NCBI GenBank assembly: GCA_022813625.1
Contig: JAKLMB010000025.1
Span: 434,001-498,000 of the forward strand
Reading direction: 5' to 3'
DNA length: 64,000 nt
Source of the DNA: Aaosphaeria pasadenensis
Taxonomy: Eukaryota > Ascomycota > Dothideomycetes > Pleosporales
Shown: one piece after another, positions 11,844-22,370 of the stretch
How the letters are laid out: each line of letters starts with the position of its first letter
How positions within the stretch are numbered: position 1 is the stretch's first letter
Translations under genes and position numbers: made by a program
The notes under the pieces: generated by a model
Databases searched by the model: none
Told to the model about the DNA's origin: nothing
Seen by the model: the letters and a program-made list of their open reading frames with translations, nothing else

Positions 11844-13199
11844 TCATCGTAAATCCTTATTGTGCAGTCTTGCAATATCATCATCCCAACCCGCTTCCCT
11901 CCTGTCATTCATCTCTGATCTGGGAGTCCGTCGTTCTTCCTGCTCGAGATATACTTCGGTGGTGCACCAAATGCCATCCCCATGGTCTTTTCCATCGTCG
12001 AGTGGTCCCCTCACGCCCAAGTCCCCTCCCGATATTCCTGTATGGGCACTTCTACTCTCCGCGAGAATGTTCTCCTCACTTGGCGCATCGACGCTCCTGA
12101 GGCTCTTCAACTTCACACCAGGCATATTCGCACTCTTCTTTGATCTCGAATTCTTCACTGCCCCACTTGCGTACACATGACCATACCCCCTCCCATAGGA
12201 CTTTGCGTGCGTCGACACCAATCCAAAGTATTCCAAGCAGCGTTGGAATGGCGACCTCAAACACGGCACGCATGCGGCGATGAACCCCACCAGCTCCTCG
12301 ACCAACGACCACATCCCCACTCGAATACCATCCAGATCCATATCATTCGTCTTGCCGAAGTTGACCGCCGACACCATCTTCACGATGGACGCCACTCCAG
12401 CGAATATGCCGAGCGCCATCAACGTACCGATGATTGCGCGCTCGCGGACGGGGCGCTGGATCTTGCGGAGAAACGTGATGGGAATCAGAGCGACGATGAA
12501 ATCCGTGACGACGTTGATGGTTGACATGGCGAAGAGGTTTGCGCGGATGGCGTTCGGTCCCCAACATTTGCCCGGAACCAGGCCGAGGAGGTCCCACGTC
12601 TTGTGGAGGGGGATGCATTGCGTCAGTTGCGCTACCATGTTGTAGATAGTCAGGATGCCGACGAATCCCATGAGGCTCCAGAGGATGCGGCGCCATCGTG
12701 TTTCCATTTGTAGGCGCAGGAGCATGAGACACACCGAGATCTTGATGCCGGCCATGGACCAGGCCCATATCGGTTGGGCGAGCACAGCGTAATGCTGTGC
12801 GTTTTGGGCGTCTGCGAGGGTAATAGATTCTATGGGTCGACCGAATTTAAATGGGACGGTCAAGAGAAGTAGAGCCGTATCGACGACAATGAGTACCTAG
12901 TGGGCGTTGGTTGTTGGCATCAACTTTCCGGATCTCGGACACGCTCGACTTACCCATGTTCCGCAAATGATCCAATCCTCTGGCTGGACACGGTATATAG
13001 GAAAAGATCTCGTCCACATTCTTCCAACAAGTACCAAGAACGCGAGGACGTTTAGTGAGATCGCAACGCCAACGAACGCTTGCGCAGTGTCCTGAGCTGC
13101 TTGTGAAGGAATAGAAGGAATCATACTGGCGTCAGGTGGTCCCGCTGGCGCACCAGGAGGTGGTGCACCACCCGGAGGAGGACCTTGTGCGAGCATCAT
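11844..13199 (-). CDS. PTH11-like integral membrane receptor (fungal rhodopsin-type domain)
   Basis: Proposed complement(11844..12896, 12954..13199), 432 aa, one 57-nt intron with GTAAGT donor; the splice joins EDWIICGTW to VLIVVDTALLLL in frame. A Pro/Gly-rich N-terminus of about 35 residues precedes seven hydrophobic segments, in order around AISLNVLAFLVLVGR, VLIVVDTALLLL, MAGIKISVCLMLL, LMGFVGILTIYNM, INVVTDFIVALIPI, GTLMALGIFAGVAS and LVGFIAACVPC. The PEDW and CxPLxxxW-type loop residues (QCIPLHKTWD) are typical of the fungal rhodopsin-domain/PTH11-related GPCR-like family. No CFEM cysteine cluster is present. The C-terminal tail (about 110 residues) is soluble and Ser/Arg/Asp-rich, a likely cytoplasmic signalling tail. 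The ligand is unknown. The family call is good; receptor function is inferred. Confidence 0.85.
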
Positions 13200-15178
13200 C
13201 AATCACAGGATTGTGATCGCTCAGTCGCGTGTAGTCATACAACTGGAGTCTAGGAAGTCGGAGAAACGTTTGGATACTGTTAACATAGAATTTCACGGCC
13301 ACCTAAACCTGGAGCATGCGCCATTCTTCTATAATCTGGAAATTCCCAATAATGGGAAGAGCGCTACTATACATACATAATTCAGAAATAGCCTGTTGAG
13401 GGGCCGCATGCGTGACCTGAATCAAACCTTCTTCGCAGCCCTGGCAGCACGGTCCAGCCATGGTGAGGAAAGAGGATAGCTCTACCGCAAGCCTAGTAAT
13501 TGGGTGGTCGATTTGAACCAGTGCTCCTCATTCTTGCTGCAAGCAATTGGCCTCAACAGCTGAGGGTAAAAGCACTGCATATCACACTGGCAATTGGACG
13601 ATTCGAGTCGATGGGAATGCATCCTATTGGCTGCCGTGCTGCGAAAGGGGGCATGGGGTTCGAGGTGGCCGGGGGTCTCAAAGTTTAAAAGGACGCCAGT
13701 AGCCATAGCGCCGCCTGTCACAACTGTCAAAAAATCGTAACCGAGTCTCGAAGGGTGGAGTGCATGTCATCTGCGTCCCTCGTGCTCCGTTCCTGTTTTG
13801 AACAGTCGAAGCAGGTGAGATGGGCTTTTCGGCATTGCGATGGGCCTTTTTACCCACCGCCGAACAATTTATGCCAGCTGCAAGCCCTCGCTAAAGGAGA
13901 CACTTTCAATGCAGGGAGAGATGTTCCAGAGGGGAGAAACAATAAGGCAGGTAGAGTGCGGGGAAGGGTTTCGTGTCCGCCTCAAATGCGATTCTCGAGG
14001 AGCAGCAGCACTTCAGGCAGAATTGAACATGGTGTATTGCGGCCTGCAGGCCCGGCACAGTTGAAACACAAAATAAAGCCCTCCTGCAGCTTGCTGCAAG
14101 AAAATCCTCCGTCCATGACTTTGGCTTTGAATTCCCCCTACGCTTTGCTTATGGAGGCGCGGTTGGATGGAGAGCTTCCGGCAAGCGATGTGAATCAAGA
14201 CTTAGACGAGCTTGTGGAGTGTACTCCAACGGGTCCAACCTCCGGAGCCGTGTCGATCTGGACAGGGCGATGTGGCTAAGAAGATGTGCCGCGATTCAGG
14301 GGTTCCAGAACGTTCATTTGAGCTTGGCCTCAACCCTCAGGATTGTCTTCAGCTATTAGGTCATAGCATTGCTCTTATGGATGACTCCATCGAACGAAGG
14401 ATGAGGTGGCGATTTTTATACACGCCGCGTGTACCTAAGTGATAGTTGTGAAGAGCTGCAAACAGAACTTTTCGCACGTATCGAAGGAAACTGCTTGTTC
14501 TCATCACGGAAATGGGGGGCTGGCCGACCTGACGTCGCTTAGGATCCATCGTTTCCTCAGCTGCTGATCTGCCACGGATCCTTCGAAGTTAAAGGCTCGT
14601 TACTGCATTACAGAGCACTCCAATCTGGATCCGAAGACACGCGCCAGATCCATTTCTAGTAGGCTGATTAAGTATTTTTGGGAATAAGATTGTCTTTGTA
14701 ACCGTAGGAGAAGCCCCTCAACCTGATTTCAGTATTTCCTAACGACGATCAAACTGTAGATTCGTACCAAAGAAAGAAGTACACATCGATGCGACTCGTG
14801 ACAGTTTGCATATACTCATTAATGAATCAAACGTGACATCCATCTTGATGGTTGACTACAGCAAATAATTCGAATACCCTCGTACCTGTGATATTTCTAT
14901 TCTCAAGCGCATCGTCTTCATTACTGTGAAATGTCCTTCGAAGTTGCGATACGATTATTGCCTCGAGCAATCATCCCTCTCGGAAGCCATGCTCAACTCA
15001 CCACAGGGCGAGCGACTATGAAGAGTATCAACCCAACGTTCAGAAATGTGATGATCCTAGCTCTCAATTACCCTTTTCCGAATATCCCGTTTTACCCAAA
15101 TCGTACGCCCATTTGATTTTAAACCCAGAACACTGAAGAATGCCTCCACTCAACTTCACCATCCCAATTCCTCCACTC
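13200..15178. other. Intergenic, no convincing gene
   Basis: The promoter side of the PTH11-like gene and the 3' side of the WSC gene. The longest ORF (13755-14279, plus, 174 codons) has biased composition, no domain and no signal sequence; I do not call it a gene. Confidence 0.45.
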
Positions 15179-16485
15179 CTACCTCGACAAAAAAGGAAAA
15201 CAATGATACTCACCGTGAGAGCAGAGCACAGAAACACACAAAGAGCAGTCTTTGGAAAGAGATTCACGACGTACCTCTGGCGGTTCGATCCCATAGATCG
15301 TGATGCGATTGTTCCCTCCACACACCTGGCTATCGTCACCGGTACAAGGCCCGACGCACTGCGGCTCTGTGCCCAGCGGGTCGGGCGGGAGGAGCCTACT
15401 CGTCCCGCCTGTGATTTGATTTCCGCAGCCTAGTGCAATCAGTATCAGTCTGTCTGCTCGTTCAGTTGCGATGGGGGTGGTGCGTACTGCAGTATCCTCG
15501 ATTGGTAGTTCCAGCGAATTCGAAGGGCGCGCCGACGGCCTCCGTCTGGCAGTATTCGATGCACGTCGTGGCCGTGATGTCCTCTTCGTAGTTGGTGCCG
15601 GCGCCGCCGAGGGTCAATGTTTGGGGGTTGTCGTCTTGAGCGCTGTGGATATGCATTTCCGTCAGTCGGGCTGTCGTCGTGCACTGTCGACTTTCTTGTA
15701 GAGCACTCACACATAACAGCCAAGGTACTCCCAGCGCTCGGGGAGACTGTTCTGGGCTGCGGGATGGGGATAGGCAAACGGGGCGTGGTTCGTGTAGACA
15801 CTGTGTGATTGATGATTAGCAGTGCATTTCACTAATACCAGTCAGAGGTGGGTGCTACTCACGAGACGAAGGAAGCGCCACCGCAAGCTTCGTTGGTAAA
15901 TGCGGGATCCGTACAGTGGGCATCACAACCGAAGTTGACGAGCGCGTTGTTTGTCGACAGCGCGCCGGGTCCCTGTAGAGCATGCGCACACCCTGTGATG
16001 AGATTAGAGAGTCTGATCGGTAGCGAGGAAGTATGGTATCTGGACGTACAGCATCTATCGCCTTGAAGTGTACCCGCAAAAGAGTAGCTCCTAACGTTAC
16101 AGAAGTCAATGCAGGTTACTGCATGTGCTGCGTTAGTGAACGAAGTGTAGTCCCATGGAGCAAGATAGTAGCCCTGAGGAGTGTAGTCACGGAACAGTTG
16201 TGTGGCAGGATCGAGACTATTGGCTCGGCGTCAGTTGAGGATCTCATCTCTTTGCGAGTTGTTCGATTGAAGAACATACGGCGTCGACCAACAACCAGCG
16301 TACTCCCACCCTTGCGGAAGGGAATCCTCAGGAGGAGGGGTGGGATCGGGAAACTGCCTTGGCAAAAGGTGCGGCACGAGGGCGTGCGGTTCGTCCGGTT
16401 CCAACGGTATAGACAGCTGTGAATCGAAGAGATGCGCGGCCACAGCCGGGAGGAGATAGGGAAGAAGTTTCACCATCCTTCCCAT
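15179..16485 (-). CDS. Secreted protein with two WSC domains
   Basis: Six exons built by eye: complement(15179..15429, 15488..15642, 15711..15800, 15863..15992, 16050..16216, 16280..16485), 332 aa. The N-terminus MVKLLPYLLPAVAAHL is a signal peptide. WSC domain 1 runs about residues 57-167: GWEYAGCW, CIDFC, RCWCAH, CDAHC and ACGG. WSC domain 2 runs about 190-300: RWEYLGCY, CIEYC, YCSCGN, CVGPC and VCGGNNRITIY. All expected cysteines are present. WSC domains bind cell-wall glycans; proteins with several copies and no transmembrane helix are extracellular. The last about 35 residues come from reading through a GTACGT that could instead be a donor near 15293, so the C-terminus is uncertain. I see no transmembrane or GPI signal in the read-through version. 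Confidence 0.75.
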
Positions 16486-17749
16486 GGACCTAGGTCAGTA
16501 GACAAGGACGGAGAAGAGGGAGAGGAAAAGGTTAGCTAGAGTTAGGAAATACTTCTCAGTGAATATTGCAAATGACTTCTTTTTTTGGTTTTTAAACAAT
16601 ATGAATCGTTGGATTTTAGGAAAAACAATGAGCGAATTGGAACGAATGATAATGGCGACACTATTTAGCGATTGACTGTAAACGAATGGCAAAGTAAGTG
16701 CGGCAAAGAGCCTCAATTCTGCACGGGACCTCCTCCTTTTATACTCTCCAACATGCGCAGCCAAGATCATTACACTGATGTCCTAATCGGGTAATTGTGA
16801 GGTGGTGGCCGCGGAGACACTGGATCACGTGGATGGGAATTCCGGCCACCACATCGAAGGGATACTCAAAGTAAAGTATGTAGGATATATGAATGGGGCG
16901 TTGGACCGGCCAAGCAGGTTGGTGAGTGGATACTGAGACTCGCCTTGAAGAATAGTGCATCGAGAGGGATTCTGTTTGTGCCATTGTTCCATAGATTCGT
17001 TCGCCTCGATATTGCCAATAGCAACTATGAGCCTATGACATAGGTCTCCACGCCCTTTTGGACTTGGTGAGCTGCATAGGTCTGGCGAGTTGCATATTAC
17101 TTAGAGGATACATATCCCACGCACAACAGCTGGATCATTTGAATGATAGCGCCTCCATATCTCACCTTTACACTTGGAGAAGCTACTTTCATACTTCTTT
17201 CTTCTGACGAATCCAAATGGCTGGCGTTTATTACACGTCGCCGGCGCAATACCAAGAGGTTGCATGACCCGCCAAAGGGATGGATGACAGAGCTGGAATG
17301 CCCCAAACCCAAACCCCACAGACCCAATCAAATCACCCTTCCGCATTCTATTCGACGACGCATGGTGCAATGCAATGTCAGTCCAGTTGGGCATCTTCGA
17401 TCCCACGAATTCGGCGCAATGTTGACGTCGCCAGAATAACTGAACAGCTTTTATATAAATGAATCGTGCGCTAACCTCCATTCAGTAATCCGATCGACGT
17501 CGTCGAACCTCGGCTCAATATTGTCGTCCTCATAGTCTCGTATAATAGTCATCTCCATTCTGTTGTCGCCGTTCTCCAAAAAGGACGACATACAATTAGA
17601 CTCTACAACAAGTCGAATCCGCTTGTACATAACATCATGATATAACAATCGTTACATGGTTGCAGAGCTCTACTTACACTCATCATCCCACGCCACCGCC
17701 AACGAGGAGACGTAAAGCAACACACACATACACACATATAGATATACAT
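16486..17749. other. Divergent intergenic region
   Basis: The promoter region shared by the WSC gene (minus) and the phosphatase (plus). A CA-rich stretch (ACACACATACACACATATAG) sits just before the phosphatase ATG. Nothing else was recognised. Confidence 0.45.
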
Positions 17750-18502
17750 ATGAACTACCTCCTCCACGGCTCCACTTCACACACAGGCATGGGCTGGGTC
17801 GATCTCGTGCCCCGCGCCGGAGGAAACCTCTACATAGGCGGGCTCTACGCACTCTACCAGACCGACCTGATGTCGCGCGCCGGGATAACGCACGTGCTTT
17901 CCGTGATCGACTACGCCGCCGTGCTTCCAGGCAGAGCAGTGGGAACCGGCGGCGAGGAGCAGGAGGAGGCGCCGAAGAATCCATTCCCGGCATCCATGCT
18001 CGCGGGAAGAGAGGCGGAAGAGAAGGACGGAAGAGTTGAAAGCGGGAAGAGGGAGGGCGGAGAAGGGAAAGTCAAGCACCTGCACATCGACGTCGAGGAC
18101 CATCCGAACGTCGACATGCTGCAGCACTTCCCGACGACGTGCGCGTTCATCGAGGAAGGACTGCGGTCGCCATCTGGGGGTGTGTTCGTGCACTGCGCAA
18201 TGGGGAAGAGCCGGAGCGCGGCGGTCGTGGTGGCGTATTTGATGAGAAGGTTTGGGGTCGGGTTTCAGGAGGGGTTGGATTGGCTGTGCGAGGGGCGGCC
18301 GGTTTGCGAACCGAACTTGGGGTTCAGGGAGCAGTTGGGGGTTTGGGGGGAGATGTGTAGGGTCGGAGGGGGGACGGATGAGGGAGAGGGAGAGGGAGAA
18401 AGGAGGAGGATATATGAGCGGTGGAGGGAGAGTAGATTTGTTGGGGAGGTTTGGGAGTGGGAGGGTAGGGAGGAAAGGAAGAAGATTAAGGCGAGTTTGT
18501 GA
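17750..18502 (+). CDS. Dual-specificity phosphatase, Yvh1-like but without zinc domain
   Basis: Intronless, 250 aa from ATG 17750; an internal Met (MGWVDLVPR, 12 codons on) is another possible start. NLYIGGLYAL followed by ITHVLSVIDY is the usual DSP opening. An inserted Gly/Glu/Arg-rich loop follows, then HLHIDVEDHPNVDMLQHF and the catalytic signature HCAMGKSRS with Cys at residue 149. The general acid is probably the Asp of VEDHP. After the catalytic domain, PNLGFREQL and RRIYERWRESRF resemble fungal Yvh1 (ribosome-biogenesis phosphatase). The frame then ends in a Gly/Glu-rich stretch without the CxxC zinc-binding domain that normally completes Yvh1. The second half is unusually G-rich. It is either a Yvh1 paralogue, a truncated gene, or a gene with a missed 3' exon. 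Confidence 0.8.
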   Translation: MNYLLHGSTSHTGMGWVDLVPRAGGNLYIGGLYALYQTDLMSRAGITHVLSVIDYAAVLPGRAVGTGGEEQEEAPKNPFPASMLAGREAEEKDGRVESGKREGGEGKVKHLHIDVEDHPNVDMLQHFPTTCAFIEEGLRSPSGGVFVHCAMGKSRSAAVVVAYLMRRFGVGFQEGLDWLCEGRPVCEPNLGFREQLGVWGEMCRVGGGTDEGEGEGERRRIYERWRESRFVGEVWEWEGREERKKIKASL

Positions 18503-20483
18503 GGTTGTTTTTGGATTTGGATTTGGGTTAGATGGGGGTGTGATTGAGAGCTTATTAGAGGTGAACGCGTGGGAATTGGTCTGCATAGAACAATGGCAAA
18601 TAATCTTTGTGTATATATAATTGTTTAGTTGTGTGTCTGTTTTCGTTACTGTGATATTCGAGCTGAGTGGATCCAAGCCCTATGGGGATGCTGGGGTAGA
18701 ACAGGGATCCACCTCCGAACAGATGGCGTAGATACTGCGAAAGGGTCTATGAGTTTGTTACAAGTGCTCGCAATGTGTGTATTATTAGACGGGCGTGCAT
18801 ATAGATTCAGGCATGATGCTGGATGAATAGAACTACTGAGAACATACGGAGGACGGAGACAGCGTATATACAGTCGAGTAACTGGCAGCTTGCTCTACGC
18901 TAGACAGAAACTCCATTTCCACCCAGTGATTTGTACTGATTTGCTATAATAGATTCAGCTGCACTCAATTTCATGGCTGATCGGAATTCGGAAGCCCATG
19001 TATGAAAATAGCAATCGTATTTCCGATTTGGGTCTCGGAAAAGGCACCCCCCTACGCAGTAGTTACCATAGCGACCTACATACTTTTGTAGAGTTGCCCT
19101 ATATTGTATGGAATGGAGTGGGCGGGTACCTGAAGGGTCAGCTTGACATTCTAGAGCGGAGGCTAGATATTGGCGGAGCGGCCGAATACATTAGCGGAGC
19201 GAGGCTCGGCTGCATGCGAATGCAATGGCTTCCAGTAACTAGGGATAGTACACACAACAAGTATATCTGTAGTGAACTCGCATCCACTATTATCGTTAGG
19301 CGAGCGGGATGAGGTGCGGTCTCGTTCAGCCACGGCTTCGGGGAAGGTCCTAGGTTAGTATTGGTAGTGTAAAAACATTGTATGAGATGCTTTCAGCAAC
19401 GCCGAAACGTATCTGGATTCTGGCGGCGCATGTAGGGACAATCGAGGCGTTGATGGGTTCTCGTAGTTGACAGAATTCAGCTGCAGGACGAGCAAAGGCT
19501 AGCCGTATTCGGGTATGGTGGCCCCCACGTGTAGAGAGGAAGTGGACGCCACGATGATGGTGAGGGACGGACGGCCGTGTGGCGACCTGGTCTGGTCTAT
19601 TCTATTTTCTCTCTCTATCGTTCCTAATATCTGTTATTCTCCGGCGTTGATATTCTTTTTTCGTGGTGGTGCAAGGGTGGAGGGGGTGGGGAGGGGGTTT
19701 TGCTGTACTGTTTAACTGTAGGGAATACTCTGAAGTCTGTACACAATCTAGGTAGTTATTTGGCAGTGTTTGGAATTTTCATTGATCAGCACAATTGCAC
19801 TCGATACTTCATCAACAAGATAAACTGACGAGCTGAGCCATATTCGGGAATTCTAAACGCAGTGTTTCGATCAAGGGAAGAGTTTATTTCCACCAACCCC
19901 GGGTTTGGAGAACAGAGAATAACTGATCATGATTCCGTATACCCGAGCCGAGTGGTTGAGAAGTGTGTTCTGCAAGCACTCCGTAAAGCATACCCCGTAG
20001 CCATCTGTTCATGTAAAGGATTGCGGTGTCGTCAGTTGTTAGTAGTTGTTGGGAGGAGTCTCGACGTGTCGTTGGAGGCATGGAGGGGAAGTTTAAGGGA
20101 GTAGCGTCATGGCTGCTTGAGATTTTCCTTGACCGCCACCTCATCCCTGCCAACAACTTCCCAATCCGGGTTAGTGGATGCTCCCAGGCGGACGCCATCC
20201 GATGCCACGAAACGAGGGGTGGAGGGGAGGAGAGGGACGCAGTTTTTCATGGGTGATGGGATGGGCATATTGATGGTGAAGGGCCCAGGGGATGGCCAGC
20301 CAATTCTGGTTTGGTCCTTGGATGTGTGGGTTTGTAGCTTCGTGCCGCGTAAGTCGGCTGTGTATGGATGGGAGGCTGTCTCGTTATTTGGTTCAGGGGC
20401 TACTGGTATACTTTGTGATGCTCGAAGGGGAGTGAGATGGTACTCGTAGTATCGGTAGTATCTACGGAGTTACTAGTAGATAG

Positions 20484-20528
20484 TGGTGGTAGTGGTAATA
20501 CCTAGTAATGGTGGTGGTGGTGGTGGTT
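20484..20528. repeat. GGT microsatellite
   Basis: Interrupted GGT/GTG trinucleotide repeat, purest at 20511-20527. Confidence 0.8.
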
Positions 20529-22193
20529 GTTGGTACCTGGTAGTGATGGGTTAGGCAAGAAATGGGAACAGTATTTTTTTTTCTCGTTGCAGCTGGAGGG
20601 AGCTATGGCCTCTCAACAAACAATTGTGCAATATCGAATAATGTATCGATTCGCCTTGTCCACCAATGTTCCTACTCGTACCAGTATTACTTTTCCACCA
20701 TACTGTGTAGGTAGACAATACCTACCCAGACCGGCACTCGACTCTCCCATCGCGTTTGCCCGGGTCCCACTGGCACCAGGTGGGATCTAGCAGGGGGGTC
20801 AGGGTTCTGGGCTGGGGTCATGGCACTTGTTATCATCAAGAATTTTTGTTGCCTCCCTCCCTCCCGACCCCGGCCTCGTGTACTGTATTGTAGATCTTTT
20901 ACGTTGAGAGGAGATGGGGGAGTGGTGGGGTTGACATTGACGCAAGACAAGGCAAAGGATCTAGGTATGGGAGGATGAGGATATTGTCTACCAGTCAGTA
21001 TTCCTTGGAGGCGAGTGATCGGATTTCAGCTACCGGCTTCGTGCAGTGTATGTATGTACCTCATACATATGCCATACCCTACACTTCGGAAAGCATTACG
21101 TAGGAATTGATTATCATCTTTCCTTTGTCTGGAAAGATATGTCGGCTGAGGCAATTTGGGATTTTTTTTTTTTTTTTTGGCGAGAGGCGTACATCATGGG
21201 GTGTAAATGAACACCAAGGTATTCCGAAGTGCAAGTCTGGATCACCAAAGCCAGTCAGTCGATTTGAAGTGAGAGAAGCTTCGGTGATTTATTCTGGTCT
21301 CCCCATGTACTTGTAAATAGCGGTCGGAGGGTGATGCGTGCACCCATGTCTGCATGTGGGTTGTTGGACCTGTGCTTGAGCCTCGATTCAGGGTGTAATG
21401 TATGTACATACATACTTGATTACAAAAGACAAGATTTGTTCAACGACTGATGCGAGTCGTGATATAAGGAATGGACACGATGAAAGCGTAGCACAAGAGG
21501 CATCCGTAGCTATAAGATCTAAGATACCCACAGCAAATACGATTCAGAGTAGGTCAAGGTATCATAGGGAGGTGATGGATGCTACGAGTAATACTGTTGA
21601 TACTAATGAATCTAGGGCACGTTCTCAACCCACCCATCAGCCCCACGTTAAAGAGGATTAGAATAGTAACAACAAGAGCTGTCAAGTACCTGGGTACCTT
21701 TCTACACGATGTACACAGATGGGTGTACAGAGTAGTAGGTACCCCAGATAACCAAGTAGAAAGCAAGTAGGTAGGTAGGTAGGTACCTACGTGAATAAGT
21801 AGGGATCTAGAAGCTTCAATAATAGTACTCGTAGAAGTACGGAGTACTGTGTACAAAGGTATACGCTTCCATAAGATACTTCTAGTCTTACACTCCATTT
21901 TTTACCTCCCGCACAGACTTTTCCGAATACCATAGCTCCCCAATAGCCCATCCACCATACGGAGGGGACGACAACCAAACCATACCATACCTACTAGCCA
22001 CATACAATACTACAGTACATAGCTGGAGCTGGTAGCTCATGGTCAAATCCCCAACTAGTCTGGCCTGGTCCTGTCTTGCTTGCTTGCTTGTGTATGGTGT
22101 GTGTGTGTGTCGATTGACAATCTCGATTCGCCCGTCACTCACTACCTCACTAGGTACTCCTACCACCGCCTACCAGGTACCTAACTCAACTCA

Positions 22194-22212
22194 ACTCACT
22201 CACTCACTCACT
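22194..22212. repeat. CTCA tetranucleotide repeat
   Basis: About five tandem CTCA units in the leader/promoter of the pyrophosphorylase gene. Confidence 0.75.
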
Positions 22213-22370
22213 ACAACTCAACTCACCTCCCACCGACCCATAAAAGCTTCCCCTCGCCCCAGCTCTTCCTCAGTCTCTCTCCCTCCTCTCTCTTTTCTTT
22301 CTTCTCCTCCTACATTACTTCATCCTTCCTCCTCTTCGATACCCAGTTCTCCTCCCCAATACCACACATC

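Larger units (their letters stand above)
18503..22370. other. Long intergenic region rich in simple repeats and short palindromes
   Basis: 3.9 kb with no convincing gene. It holds a GGT repeat (about 20484-20528), a poly-T run (21162-21178), a GTAG/GGTA repeat (about 21768-21790), TG repeats near 22098 and a CTCA repeat (22194-22212). TACGGAGTA- and AGGTACCTA-like motifs recur. The last about 300 bp are CT-rich, as expected for the promoter and leader of the highly expressed pyrophosphorylase gene downstream. Confidence 0.55.

Noticed and set aside
13755..14279. 174-codon plus-strand ORF
   Set aside because: No signal peptide, domain or homology I recognise; composition is like surrounding intergenic DNA.
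17777..18676. 299-codon antisense ORF opposite the phosphatase
   Set aside because: Pro/Leu/Thr-rich composition comes from the G-rich sense strand; no domain or splice signals.
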